A stretch of DNA of 64,000 nucleotides from JALYXI01 sp963716685 (lineage in GTDB: Bacteria; Acidobacteriota; Terriglobia; Bryobacterales; Bryobacteraceae): assembly GCA_963716685.1 (NCBI GenBank), contig CAVQTR010000006.1, forward strand, positions 868,001-932,000, written 5' to 3'. Shown here piece after piece: positions 19,808-28,435 of the stretch. A program made the position numbers and the translations under genes. The first letter of the stretch is position 1. Each line of letters starts with the position of its first letter. The notes beneath the pieces are model-generated. The model had not been told where the DNA came from, did no database searches, and worked only from the letters and a program-made list of their open reading frames with translations.

Positions 19808-20929
19808 TCAGTCTCCCAGAAAACGTCCGTAGGGCCGCAGCGACATCACGTTATCGCACACCGCCTTCACGCCTGCGGTGATGGGAATGGCCAACAGCAA
19901 GCCGCCGGGTCCCCAGAAGAAGCTCCAGAACATGATCGCGAACGTCACCATCAGCGGATTCAGGTGAACGCGCGAACCTACCAGCTTCGGATACAACACG
20001 TTCAGCGCGATCAAATGCAGGAGGCTGACCACCAGAACCACCAGCAGCAGCCCTCCCACGCTGGGGGAACCGCCAAGCGCGGCGAGCACCGGCGGTGCGA
20101 GAGCCAGCGGCAGCCCTACATACGGAATGATGCTCAGGAAGCCGCTGAGCGCGCCGGAGAGCAGAGGAAACGGGACTGAGATCCACCAAAACAGCAGGCA
20201 GCTGATCACCGCCACCACCACGCCCAGCAGAAAGTTTCCGACCACGAAAGCGCGCACCATATCGCCCACGCCTTGCAGGATCTTGGCCGCAATCGCCCGG
20301 TGAGCGCCATGGAAAAACTGCAGAAACGCCCGGTTCATGTGGTCGCCCCAGCTCAGCATAAAGTACACCAGGAACGGCACGAAGGAAGCCATCAGCAGGA
20401 ACTCATAGACACTGCCCAGCCGAGCGTAAAAGTAATCCAGAATCGGATTGGTGTCCTGATGGATGCGCACTTCCTGGATGACCGGCGGCGCCGGCGGCCC
20501 CTGCGTCCTCTGGGCCGAGCGGCGCCGCGCCGAAACCTGCGGCACGGGCGCCGGCGGCTGACGTGACATCAGTTTGTAACTGGCGCTACCTGCCTCCTCC
20601 ACCTTCTGCCGCACCGTTTCGGAAATGGCTCCGACATGTTCGCTGAATCGCGGCAGCTGGGCCACCAGACTGGCGCTTTGTGTATACGTCGCAAACCCCG
20701 CGGCATAGAGCACCAGGCCTGCCAGCACGCAGGCAACAAAGCTCGCCAGGCTGCGCGGAAATCGCAGCCGCATCAGGGTGCGAACCAGCGGCTCCAGGAT
20801 GAAGGAGATTATCACCGCCGTAATGGCCGTAATGAAGAAGATCCGCCCGAAATACAGGATCGCCATCAGCACGCCGAACGAGATGATCGGCAGGGCGTGA
20901 TCGCGCAGCGGAGCAGTGCCGTTTTGCAC
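19808..20929 (-). CDS. AI-2E/PerM family membrane permease
   Basis: 373-aa polytopic inner-membrane protein: two or three helices at the N terminus, a soluble stretch around residues 70-150 containing a Pro/Arg-rich segment (QPPAPVPQVSARRRSA), then helices with SFVPFLVYFMLSW and the C-terminal SIIPYVGLPLALAPPVLAAL region typical of the family. Members export small molecules or act in Na+/H+ exchange; the family name does not prove autoinducer transport. Stop abuts the downstream deacetylase-fold gene. Confidence 0.85.
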   Translation of the reverse strand: MQNGTAPLRDHALPIISFGVLMAILYFGRIFFITAITAVIISFILEPLVRTLMRLRFPRSLASFVACVLAGLVLYAAGFATYTQSASLVAQLPRFSEHVGAISETVRQKVEEAGSASYKLMSRQPPAPVPQVSARRRSAQRTQGPPAPPVIQEVRIHQDTNPILDYFYARLGSVYEFLLMASFVPFLVYFMLSWGDHMNRAFLQFFHGAHRAIAAKILQGVGDMVRAFVVGNFLLGVVVAVISCLLFWWISVPFPLLSGALSGFLSIIPYVGLPLALAPPVLAALGGSPSVGGLLLVVLVVSLLHLIALNVLYPKLVGSRVHLNPLMVTFAIMFWSFFWGPGGLLLAIPITAGVKAVCDNVMSLRPYGRFLGD

Positions 20930-20964
20930 GGCAGGAGCGGACGCGAGGCGCGGCGGATGAATAA

Positions 20965-20992
20965 TTCCGAATCTACCACGCGTGTCTATAAT
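20965..20992 (+). promoter_or_regulatory. Possible promoter of ruvX-mltG
   Basis: A perfect TATAAT at 20987-20992 lies 10 bp before the ruvX start; a weak TTCCGA at 20965-20970 sits 16 bp upstream of it. The message would have a very short leader. The -35 match is poor. Confidence 0.4.
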
Positions 20993-21001
20993 TGAGAACG
21001 A

Positions 21002-21436
21002 TTGCGAATACTGGCATTGGACCTGGGCAAACGCAGAATCGGTGCGGCCGTCAGCGACGAGTTGGGCGTCACCGCGCAGGGCCTCGAAACCATCCAGTGC
21101 CGCAACAAACGGGCCGACCTCGCGAGCATCGCAAACATCGTCGCGCAGCGCGGCGTTGCGCTAATCCTGGTGGGCCATCCGCTCAATATGAGCGGACAGG
21201 CCGGCGCGCAGGCGGAATGGGTGGAAGCGTACGCGCAAACCCTCGAGCGCGAACTCAGGCTGCCGGTGAAGCTCTGGGATGAGCGCCTGACCAGCGCCGA
21301 AGCGTCCCGGCTGCTGCGCGAAAGCGACGCCCACCCCGACCGCCGGAGTGGAACTCTGGACCGCATGTCCGCCGTCATTCTCTTACAGAGCTATCTGGAT
21401 TCCCTCGCGTACGGAAATCGGAATGAAGATTCTTAA
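21002..21436 (+). CDS. ruvX: Holliday junction resolvase-like protein RuvX/YqgF
   Basis: RNase H-fold protein of 144 aa involved in pre-16S rRNA 5'-end maturation in E. coli. It has ILALDLGKRRIGAAVSDELG with the first catalytic Asp, the LVGHPLNMSG strand, LWDERLTSAEA and the C-terminal DRMSAVILLQSYLD. Translation starts at TTG 21002; no in-frame ATG or GTG is better placed before the core motif. The last 14 nt overlap mltG, a common pairing in bacteria. Confidence 0.93.
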   Translation: MRILALDLGKRRIGAAVSDELGVTAQGLETIQCRNKRADLASIANIVAQRGVALILVGHPLNMSGQAGAQAEWVEAYAQTLERELRLPVKLWDERLTSAEASRLLRESDAHPDRRSGTLDRMSAVILLQSYLDSLAYGNRNEDS

Positions 21437-22412
21437 GTTTCTGGGCTTCCTGCTGCTGCTGGCCATCGCTGCCGGCGCCTACGGCCTGTATCTGCTGAAC
21501 CAGCCCTATCAGGGTTTCAGCGGAGAGAAATTCATCGACATCCCCAAAGGCACCTCCACCGACACCATCGCGAATCTTCTGGGGGCCAACGGCATAGTGA
21601 AACACGATTACCTGCTGCTGATGGCTCGCTCCATATCCCCGGGTGCCGTGCTGCAGGCGGGCGAATACAAATTCGATAAGCCCGCATCCGCGCTGCAGGT
21701 CTTCAGCCGCATCGCCCACGGCGACATCTTTTTTCTCGTGGTCACCATCCCGGAAGGCCAGAATATGTTCGATATCGCGGCCAACGTCAGCAGGCTCGGG
21801 ACAATGACCGAGAAGCAGTTCCTGACGGCCGCGCGCGATGCGTCCTCAATTCGCGATCTGGATCCCGATGCGCCTTCTCTCGAAGGCTACCTTTGGCCCG
21901 ACACTTATCGCCTGTTGCGCACCACCACCGCGCCGCAGCTCTGCGCTTCCATGGTTCGCAAGTTCCGCGCCACGTGGAAAGGCCTTCACACCAATGCCGA
22001 CGTGCACCGCACCGTCACGCTGGCTTCGCTTGTGGAGCGGGAGGCGCGGGTGCCGGGCGATCGTCCGTTGGTCGCCTCAGTGTTCCGCAACCGTTTGAAC
22101 ATCGGCATGAAGCTGGATTGCGACCCCACCACCGTCTACGCGGCTCTGATCGAAGGCAGGTACCGCGGCAAGATCTACCGTTCGGATCTCGACAACACCA
22201 GCAAATGGAATACGTATCAGCACAGCGGCCTACCTCCAGGGCCCATCGCCAATCCGGGCCTGAGTTCGCTGAGGGCCGCACTGCATCCCGCCGACACGTC
22301 CTATCTTTACTTCGTAGCGAAGGTGGACGGATCGGGTTCTCACACCTTTTCCGAAACCCTGGGAGCGCATCAGGCCGCGACGGCAATTTATCGCCACGGC
22401 GTGGCGCAGTAA
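21423..22412 (+). CDS. mltG: Endolytic murein transglycosylase MltG (YceG-like)
   Basis: Membrane-anchored lytic transglycosylase that cuts nascent peptidoglycan strands. 329 aa: N-terminal transmembrane anchor LKFLGFLLLLAIAAGAYGLY, a LysM-like part, then the YceG domain with EGYLWPDTY, ASLVEREARVPGDRPLVASVF (catalytic Glu), MKLDCDPTTVYA and YNT-type NTYQHSGLPPGPIANPG. Start ATG 21423 lies within the ruvX end; the more upstream open stretch is out of the family. Confidence 0.93.
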   Translation: MKILKFLGFLLLLAIAAGAYGLYLLNQPYQGFSGEKFIDIPKGTSTDTIANLLGANGIVKHDYLLLMARSISPGAVLQAGEYKFDKPASALQVFSRIAHGDIFFLVVTIPEGQNMFDIAANVSRLGTMTEKQFLTAARDASSIRDLDPDAPSLEGYLWPDTYRLLRTTTAPQLCASMVRKFRATWKGLHTNADVHRTVTLASLVEREARVPGDRPLVASVFRNRLNIGMKLDCDPTTVYAALIEGRYRGKIYRSDLDNTSKWNTYQHSGLPPGPIANPGLSSLRAALHPADTSYLYFVAKVDGSGSHTFSETLGAHQAATAIYRHGVAQ

Positions 22413-23306
22413 TTACGACCGTAAATACTTATTGAAGAAATCCACCGTGCGCTGCCACGCCAGTTTCGCGGCGGCTTCGTCATAGCGCGGCGTCGTGTCA
22501 TTGTGGAACCCGTGATTCGCGCCTTCGTACACGTATCCCGTATACGTGACATGGTTCGCCTTCAACGCCTCCTCATACGCTGGCCAGGCGCCGGTGATGC
22601 GCGTATCCAGACCCGCATACTGCAGCAGCAGCGGCGCTTTAATCTTCGCCACATCCGCCGCGGGAGGCTGCGCGCCGTAGAACGGAACGGCGGCCGAAAG
22701 ATCAGAGCCCAGCCGCACGGCCAGGGCGTTCGCAATGCCGCCGCCGAAACAGAAACCCACCGCGCCGATTTTGCCGGTGCAGTCCGGCCGGCCTCTCAGC
22801 CAGCGCGCCGCCGCCACAAAATCCTCGTTCATCTTCTGCTTGTCGACTTTGCCGAACAGCTTCGCGCCTTCTTCATCGGTGCCCGGATACCCGCCCACGC
22901 TGGTCAGTCCATCCGGCGCGAACGCCATGAAGTTGTCCGTCGCCAAACGCCTCGCCACATCCTCGATGTACGGATTCAGGCCGCGATTTTCATGCACCAC
23001 CAGCACGCCGGGAAGCTTGCCGGTCGCGTTCGCCGGCCGCACCAAATAGCCTTTGATGCTGCCATTGCCGTTCGGCGATTCCACCGTGACGCGCTCCGCC
23101 TTGATCCGCGCGTCATCTTTTGGCACCTGCTGCGCCCACGCATAGTTTGGCTTCAGGCTTTCCCAGATCATGGTTGCCGTCACGCCGCCGACAGCGAACT
23201 TCTTCGCTCCGTCCAGAAACTCGCGCCGTTCAATGTCGCCGTGCACGTAAAGGTCGAACAGGTCCAGCAGTTCCTGCGGGTAATCGCTAGCTTTTTTTCG
23301 TTCCAT
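22413..23306 (-). CDS. Dienelactone hydrolase family protein
   Basis: Alpha/beta hydrolase of 297 aa with the DLH catalytic Cys in GAVGFCFGGGIAN, Asp in YAGLDTRI and His in GANHGFHND. An N-terminal stretch of about 50 residues, including RREFLDGAKKFAVGG, looks like a Tat signal that follows a longer than usual charged leader, so export is likely. It abuts mltG tail to tail. The substrate is unknown; the family includes carboxymethylenebutenolidases and general esterases. Confidence 0.85.
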   Translation of the reverse strand: MERKKASDYPQELLDLFDLYVHGDIERREFLDGAKKFAVGGVTATMIWESLKPNYAWAQQVPKDDARIKAERVTVESPNGNGSIKGYLVRPANATGKLPGVLVVHENRGLNPYIEDVARRLATDNFMAFAPDGLTSVGGYPGTDEEGAKLFGKVDKQKMNEDFVAAARWLRGRPDCTGKIGAVGFCFGGGIANALAVRLGSDLSAAVPFYGAQPPAADVAKIKAPLLLQYAGLDTRITGAWPAYEEALKANHVTYTGYVYEGANHGFHNDTTPRYDEAAAKLAWQRTVDFFNKYLRS

Positions 23307-23358
23307 TTGAGTCCGATCTTACTCTATCCGCCGTCCGGGTGTTTGGTACAACCGGAAA

Positions 23359-23814
23359 ATGGCGTTGTCGCCGAAAAAGCAGCGCTTCCGCGAAGTAATG
23401 GCCGCGCGCGGCTGGACTCACATCGACGCGCCGCAATGGCAGGATCTTCGTGCCGAACTGCCGGACGTTGCCGAACCCACGCTGCGCCAGTGGCTGCGCG
23501 AATCCGGCCTCTCCGTTGCGCAACCGTTCGCGGGGGTCGCGGTAAAAACGCTGGACGAGTTGGAACAGTCGCTGGCGTCCATGTCCGCAACCTATCTCTC
23601 GAACCTCGAAACTCGCCGGGCTTGCCGCGCTGCCGTCATTCAGGCCAAGGACCGCGCCCGTTTCGCCGCCGCCAACCAGCGCGCCGCTCCGGAAAAACGC
23701 GCCCTGAAGCAGGAAATGGTGCAGTGGATGCTCGTCTGGCTGGACGATCCCGCCATGTTTGCTTCATGGCTGGCGCTGCGGAAGGCGACGCGGGCCCATA
23801 GTTCGCTAACCTGA
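23359..23814 (+). CDS. Conserved-looking hypothetical protein
   Basis: 151 aa, not recognised. The N-terminal half (WTHIDAPQWQDLRAELPDV, TLRQWLRESGL) looks like a small helical DNA-binding-like domain, the C-terminal half is rich in Arg/Ala helices with QAKDRARFAAANQR and ends in WMLVWLDDPAMFASWLALRK. It lies 4 nt before the ABC exporter GTG and is read in the same direction, so the two are probably in one operon. Confidence 0.65.
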   Translation: MALSPKKQRFREVMAARGWTHIDAPQWQDLRAELPDVAEPTLRQWLRESGLSVAQPFAGVAVKTLDELEQSLASMSATYLSNLETRRACRAAVIQAKDRARFAAANQRAAPEKRALKQEMVQWMLVWLDDPAMFASWLALRKATRAHSSLT

Positions 23815-23818
23815 GATT

Positions 23819-25639
23819 GTGGAAGAGGAAGTACTCGGCAAAGCTTACGACGGGCGGCTGATGCGCCGGCTGCTGCGCTACATGCGGCCCTATCGCGCCC
23901 GCATTGCGCTCTCGCTCGTCTGTCTGGTCGCCTATTCCATCCTGCAGGTCTGCGGTCCGCTGCTCACCAGGATTGCGGTAGACCGGTATCTCACCACTCC
24001 GGCTTCGCCCACCGCCCTCGATGGCTGGCTTTCCCCCAGCGCGCTCACCGGCCTCACGCAGATTGCCGTGCTCTACCTCGCCGTACTGACCGGCATCTTC
24101 GTCACTGAATTCGGACAGATGTATGTGATGCAGTATGTCGGCCAGCTCGCCATGTTCGATCTGCGGCGCGAACTGATGGCCCACATGCAGCGTCTCGACG
24201 TCGCGTTTTTCGACCGCAACCCCGTCGGTCGCCTGGTCACCCGCCTGACAACGGACGTGGATGTCTTAAACGATCTCTTTGCCTCGGGACTCGTCACCAT
24301 TTTGGGCGATCTGCTGACACTCAGCTTCATCGTCGCCGTCATGGCGCGCATGAGTGTCGGGCTCACGCTCATCATGCTTGGTATGATGCCGCTGGTGATC
24401 CTCGCGACCGCGCTGTTCCGGCGTACGGTCACCACCAGCTACCGCCGCATCCGCGTTGCGATCGCCCGCATTAATGCATACCTCCAGGAACACATCACCG
24501 GCATCGTAGTCCTGCAATTGTTCAATCGCGAGCGCCGGAGCATCGCCGAATTCGAAGAGATCAACCGTCAGCACATGGATGCCTATAAGGACACCATTAC
24601 GGCTTACGGCTGGTTCTATCCATCAGTGGAATTCGTGGCCTATCTGGCGCTCGCGGCCATCCTGTCCTACGGCGGCTTCCGCGTGAAGAGCGGCGCGATC
24701 TCTCTGGGCGTGGTGGTCGCGTTCCTCCAGTACGGCCTGCGCTTTTTCCGGCCGATTCAGGATCTCAGCGAGAAATACAATATTCTGCAGGGCGCCATGG
24801 CATCATCCGAGCGCATCTTCAAACTGCTCGATACGCCTGCGGAAATCTGCGCCCCTGCGGACGCCTGCGCTTCGCCCTCCGGGACCGAAATCCGCTTCGA
24901 CCATGTCTGGTTCGCGTATAAAGATGACGACTGGGTTCTGCGCGATGTCAGCTTCACCATTCGTCCCGGAGAAACGGTCGCCGTGGTGGGACACACCGGC
25001 GCGGGCAAAACCACGCTTACCAGCCTGCTGCTGCGCTTCTATGACGTCCAGCGCGGAGCGGTGCGCATCGGCGGCGTGGACGTCAAAAAGATGGATCCGC
25101 TGGCGCTCCGCCGCCAGTTCGGCGTGGTGTTGCAGGACCCGTATCTGTTTGCCGGAACCGTTGCCGACAACATACGGCTCGGCACCGAATCCGTAACCGA
25201 CGAGCAGATCGAAGACGCCGCTGAGCAGGTGAACCTGATGGATTTCATCCGCACTTTGCCGGAAGGCTTCGGGCAGGTGATCCGCGAACGCGGCAATTCG
25301 CTCTCCACCGGACAGAAGCAGCTGATCAGCTTCGCGCGGGCGCTGGCCCACCAGCCGCGATTTCTGATTCTCGACGAAGCCACTTCCAGCGTGGATACAG
25401 AAACGGAATTTCGCGTTAGCGCGGCGCTCAGCCACATGGTGAAGGGCCGCACGTCCATCATCATCGCCCACCGCCTTTCCACTATCCAGCGCGCCGACCG
25501 CATACTGGTGATGCACAAAGGGCAGCTGCGCGAAAGCGGCACTCATCAGGAACTGCTGGCGCAGCGCGGCATTTACTGGAAGCTGTACCAGTTACAGTAC
25601 AAGGATCAGGAAGCTCATGACGAAGCTCTTGCTGGTTGA
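23819..25639 (+). CDS. ABC exporter, fused permease-ATPase (MsbA/MdlB type)
   Basis: 606-aa half-transporter. Six-helix membrane domain at residues 20-320, ATPase at 345-590 with Walker A VGHTGAGKTT, Q-loop VVLQDPYLFAG, signature LSTGQKQ, Walker B FLILDEATSSVD and the switch His in IIAHRLSTIQ. Start is GTG 23819 after a 4-nt gap. It likely works as a homodimer exporting lipid or drug; the sequence does not decide. The 3' end overlaps the downstream regulator by 23 nt. Confidence 0.9.
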   Translation: MEEEVLGKAYDGRLMRRLLRYMRPYRARIALSLVCLVAYSILQVCGPLLTRIAVDRYLTTPASPTALDGWLSPSALTGLTQIAVLYLAVLTGIFVTEFGQMYVMQYVGQLAMFDLRRELMAHMQRLDVAFFDRNPVGRLVTRLTTDVDVLNDLFASGLVTILGDLLTLSFIVAVMARMSVGLTLIMLGMMPLVILATALFRRTVTTSYRRIRVAIARINAYLQEHITGIVVLQLFNRERRSIAEFEEINRQHMDAYKDTITAYGWFYPSVEFVAYLALAAILSYGGFRVKSGAISLGVVVAFLQYGLRFFRPIQDLSEKYNILQGAMASSERIFKLLDTPAEICAPADACASPSGTEIRFDHVWFAYKDDDWVLRDVSFTIRPGETVAVVGHTGAGKTTLTSLLLRFYDVQRGAVRIGGVDVKKMDPLALRRQFGVVLQDPYLFAGTVADNIRLGTESVTDEQIEDAAEQVNLMDFIRTLPEGFGQVIRERGNSLSTGQKQLISFARALAHQPRFLILDEATSSVDTETEFRVSAALSHMVKGRTSIIIAHRLSTIQRADRILVMHKGQLRESGTHQELLAQRGIYWKLYQLQYKDQEAHDEALAG

Positions 25640-26927
25640 AGACGATGCCAGCGTACGCACCACCATCCTGACCTTCCTGGAATTCGAAGGTTACGGGGTC
25701 GATGCCGTGTCGTCGACGCGCGAAGCCATGGAGAAGCTCGCGGGCAATTCTTACCCGATCATCATTTCGGATATCTACATCGACAATCGCACCGGCATCG
25801 ATATCCTGAACGCCGCCCGCGCGCAGGACCCCGGCTGCAGCGTGATCCTGATGTCCGCACGCGGCACCATCGAAACCGTGATGGCGGCCACGCGAGGCGG
25901 CGCCTTCGATTACCTCGCCAAGCCATTCGATCTCGAAAAGCTGCTCGAAACCGTCCGCCGCGCCGAAGACTCGCGCAATGAGCGCGAAAAGGAAATGGAG
26001 ATCGAAGATCTCCCTGAGACCGAATTCATCGGCAGTTCCGCCGGCATGGTCGAGATCTATAAAACCGTTTCCCGCATCGCTCCCACGGACATGACCGTCC
26101 TGATCGAAGGCGAAACCGGCACCGGCAAGGAACTGATCGCGCGCATGATCCATCGCAACAGCCTGCGCGCCTCACAGCCGTTCGTGCCTGTGGATTGCGC
26201 CGGCATTGCGCCCACGCTCATCGAAAGCGAACTGTTCGGAGCCATGCGCGGCGCGTTTACCGGCGCCGACCGCGATCGCGTCGGTGTGTTCGAGGCGGCG
26301 AACCGCGGCACCGCGCTGCTGGATGAAATCGGCGAAGTGGACCTGAACTTTCAGATGAAGCTGCTGCGCTTCATGCAGGAGCGCGAGATCCGCCCGGTTG
26401 GCGCTTCGCGCTCAAAGCCCGTCGATGTTCGCGTGATTGCCGCCACCAACAAAGATCTGCAAAAGCTGGTGGATCAGGGTAAATTCCGCGGCGATCTCTG
26501 GTTCCGCCTAAATGTCGCGCGCATCGAGATTCCGCCGCTGCGCGAGCGCCGCGCGGATGTTCCGCTGCTCGCGGTGTTTTACCTGAACCACTACAACGCG
26601 AAATACGGACAGACCACGCGCCTGATGGATTCAGGCGTAAAGGCGATGCAGGAGCAAACCTGGCCCGGCAACGTGCGGCAGCTGCAGCACCTCATCGAGA
26701 GGCTCACGATTCTCGCGCCCGGCGGACAGATCACGAGCGAAGCCGTTCACGATTCACTCGCCGCCATGGAGCCGCGCGACCACAGCGTGGAAACCCTGGC
26801 CGATGCGGAACAGGATCAGATTCGAAGAGTGCTGGCGGCCACGGGCGGGAACAAAAGCAGAGCGGCGCAGATTCTGGGGATCGAGAGAAAAACGTTGTAC
26901 CGGAAGCTGGATCGAATGAAGGTGTAG
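25617..26927 (+). CDS. NtrC-family sigma-54-dependent response regulator
   Basis: 436 aa in three parts: receiver domain (1-120; LLLVEDDASVR acidic pocket, phosphoacceptor Asp in IIISDIYID, Lys in LAKPF), AAA+ domain (about 140-375; Walker A EGETGTGKE, sigma-54 contact loop GAFTGA, ALLDEIGEV) and a C-terminal Fis-type helix-turn-helix (NKSRAAQILGIERKTLYRKL). It activates RpoN promoters when phosphorylated. No histidine kinase is nearby; the gene overlaps the ABC exporter, hinting at joint regulation. Confidence 0.93.
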   Translation: MTKLLLVEDDASVRTTILTFLEFEGYGVDAVSSTREAMEKLAGNSYPIIISDIYIDNRTGIDILNAARAQDPGCSVILMSARGTIETVMAATRGGAFDYLAKPFDLEKLLETVRRAEDSRNEREKEMEIEDLPETEFIGSSAGMVEIYKTVSRIAPTDMTVLIEGETGTGKELIARMIHRNSLRASQPFVPVDCAGIAPTLIESELFGAMRGAFTGADRDRVGVFEAANRGTALLDEIGEVDLNFQMKLLRFMQEREIRPVGASRSKPVDVRVIAATNKDLQKLVDQGKFRGDLWFRLNVARIEIPPLRERRADVPLLAVFYLNHYNAKYGQTTRLMDSGVKAMQEQTWPGNVRQLQHLIERLTILAPGGQITSEAVHDSLAAMEPRDHSVETLADAEQDQIRRVLAATGGNKSRAAQILGIERKTLYRKLDRMKV

Positions 26928-26931
26928 CGGA

Positions 26932-26947
26932 GCAGGCCGAAGCCTGC
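26932..26947. terminator. Hairpin between convergent genes
   Basis: Perfect 6-bp stem GCAGGC/GCCTGC closed by a CGAA tetraloop, directly after the regulator stop and before the convergent DUF4142 stop. There is no U-tract, so it is a possible bidirectional hairpin terminator rather than a classical one. Confidence 0.4.
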
Positions 26948-26962
26948 CCCGCCCACCGCTGA

Positions 26963-27544
26963 CTACATCTTGGAGTGCAGGTCCTCAACCATCTTGAGGT
27001 GTTCCTGAAGCACTGGCAGCGTCTGGCTCGCGAAGTTTTTCACCCCGGGATCTTTTCCGCTGTTGGCTTCCTTCTGGAAATTGGCGACGTCCTTCTTGTG
27101 ATCGGCCAGCATGTCTTTCATGTAGGCCTTATCGAACTCGGCTCCGGAAAGCGCGGAAAGCCGCGTCACCGTCGCCTGATCCTTGGCGTTCATCGTAGTC
27201 GGCAGCGTGAGATTCTCCTGCTGCGCCACCTGCTTCAGCTGATCGTTCGCCTTACTATGATCGGTCACCATGCGCTGACCGAACTGCTTCACCTTGTCAC
27301 TGCTGGCCTTTTGCTGAGCCATCTTGCCCAGCTCCACTTCGGCCAAACCGCCCGATGCGGCTTCGGCGACAAAATGCGAATCCGCACCCATGTTGCCCAT
27401 GCCCATCTTTCCTGAACTCATCTTGCCGGAACCGGAACCGGCACCGGAACCGGAACCAGAGCCCGTGGATGCGTCCTGCGCCAGCATCAGTCCACCCAGC
27501 GCCAGAGCGCCGGTGGCTGCAAACATTGCGAACTTGATTTTCAT
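26963..27544 (-). CDS. DUF4142 exported protein
   Basis: 193 aa with a signal peptide (KFAMFAATGALALGGLMLAQ), then a Gly/Ser low-complexity linker with Met-rich repeats (SGKMGMGNMG), then the four-helix DUF4142 (ferritin-like) domain from about residue 55: FVAEAASGGLAEVELGKMA, FGQRMVTDHSKAN, YMKDMLADHKKDV. A strong AGGAGGT stands 8 nt before the ATG. Function is unknown; periplasmic stress or metal binding is a guess from the fold. Confidence 0.88.
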   Translation of the reverse strand: MKIKFAMFAATGALALGGLMLAQDASTGSGSGSGAGSGSGKMSSGKMGMGNMGADSHFVAEAASGGLAEVELGKMAQQKASSDKVKQFGQRMVTDHSKANDQLKQVAQQENLTLPTTMNAKDQATVTRLSALSGAEFDKAYMKDMLADHKKDVANFQKEANSGKDPGVKNFASQTLPVLQEHLKMVEDLHSKM

Positions 27545-27648
27545 GTGCGTGACCTCCTGTGTCGCCCGTGTTTTTGCAATCGGCTTGCCGGGAAGAGGCC
27601 AAAATCAGGGGTCGTGGTGAACTGGGATACCTTTGTCCGAAATGCGGA

Positions 27649-27735
27649 TGGTGCGAGCGAGAGGACTTGAACCTCCATTCCCTTGCGGGAGCCAGCTCCT
27701 AAGGCTGGTGCGTCTGCCAGTTTCGCCACGCTCGC
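27649..27735 (-). tRNA. tRNA-Leu (anticodon TAG)
   Basis: 87 nt including an encoded CCA. Acceptor stem GCGAGCG pairs with CGCTCGC; anticodon stem CCAGC/GCTGG encloses the loop CTTAGGA, giving anticodon TAG (reads CUA/CUN). A long variable arm (GCTCCCGCAAGGGA region) marks it as class II, and the T arm contains GTTCAAGTC. Confidence 0.96.
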
Positions 27736-27802
27736 GCGATGCGTTTACCGCGATTATAGCGTGGGCGCGTATGCTAATCTCGAAGCAGGAATCTCCTTCA
27801 GT

Positions 27803-27878
27803 GATCCGGTAGCTCAGCCGGTAGAGCATTTGACTTTTAATCAAAGGGTCGCGGGTTCGAGCCCCGCCCGGGTCACCA
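27803..27878 (+). tRNA. tRNA-Lys (anticodon TTT)
   Basis: 76 nt including encoded CCA. Acceptor GATCCGG pairs with CCGGGTC; anticodon stem TTTGA/TCAAA encloses CTTTTAA, anticodon TTT; T arm GCGGG-TTCGAGC-CCCGC. It is divergent from the tRNA-Leu 67 bp away and the YceI gene follows 17 nt downstream on the same strand. Confidence 0.97.
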
Positions 27879-27895
27879 AACTTTCCCTTGTCATC

Positions 27896-28435
27896 GTGGT
27901 TTTGTTCCCGTTCGTGGCCTGTGCGCAGGATCGAACGTTTACCGCCGATCCCGCGGCAAGCGCCGTTTCGTTCAGTCTTGGCGATGTCCTGCATGCCGTT
28001 CACGGCACGTTCCACGTACAGAGCGGAATCATCCGCATCGGTCGAGCCAGCCCCACCTTTTCCGGCATCGTTATCGTGGCCGCCGGAAGTGGCCGGACCG
28101 GCAACCAGACGCGCGACCGCCGCATGAGCAGCGATATCCTGAATGCCGCTCAGTTCTCCGAAATCTCGTTTGCGCCCCACAGCTACGAAGGCATCATTGC
28201 GCCGGACGGCGAATCCAGCATTCAGGTGTCGGGCACGTTTACCCTGCACGGTACGCCGCACGAACTCACCGTTCCCGTGCAGCTGCACATTCAGGGAACC
28301 AGCTGCCAGGCTACCACTCGCTTCCTCGTTCCCTATGTCCAGTGGGGCCTGAAAGACCCCAGCGCGTTCGTGCTCCGCGTCGCCAAACAGGTGCAGATCG
28401 ATCTGGCTCTTGCCGGATCGCTCACCGCGCGGTAG
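27896..28435 (+). CDS. YceI-family lipid-binding-like protein
   Basis: Secreted YceI-like lipocalin-fold protein. The frame stays open upstream through both tRNAs, so the real start must be close to the tRNA-Lys end; I chose the GTG at 27896, giving a short hydrophobic leader ending FPFVACAQD, possibly a lipobox. Family sequence follows: FTADPAASAVSFSLGDVL, SGIIRI, MSSDILNAAQFSEISF (the typical xxxFLDAxxyPxIxF position), SGTFTLHGTPHELTVPV. No ribosome-binding site is visible. It overlaps the convergent sulfatase by 14 nt. Confidence 0.8.
   Translation: MVLFPFVACAQDRTFTADPAASAVSFSLGDVLHAVHGTFHVQSGIIRIGRASPTFSGIVIVAAGSGRTGNQTRDRRMSSDILNAAQFSEISFAPHSYEGIIAPDGESSIQVSGTFTLHGTPHELTVPVQLHIQGTSCQATTRFLVPYVQWGLKDPSAFVLRVAKQVQIDLALAGSLTAR

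Noticed and set aside
22503..23801. 432-codon plus-strand frame across the dienelactone hydrolase
   Set aside because: Antisense to a gene with catalytic Cys, Asp and His in order; it also runs out of frame over the real downstream gene.
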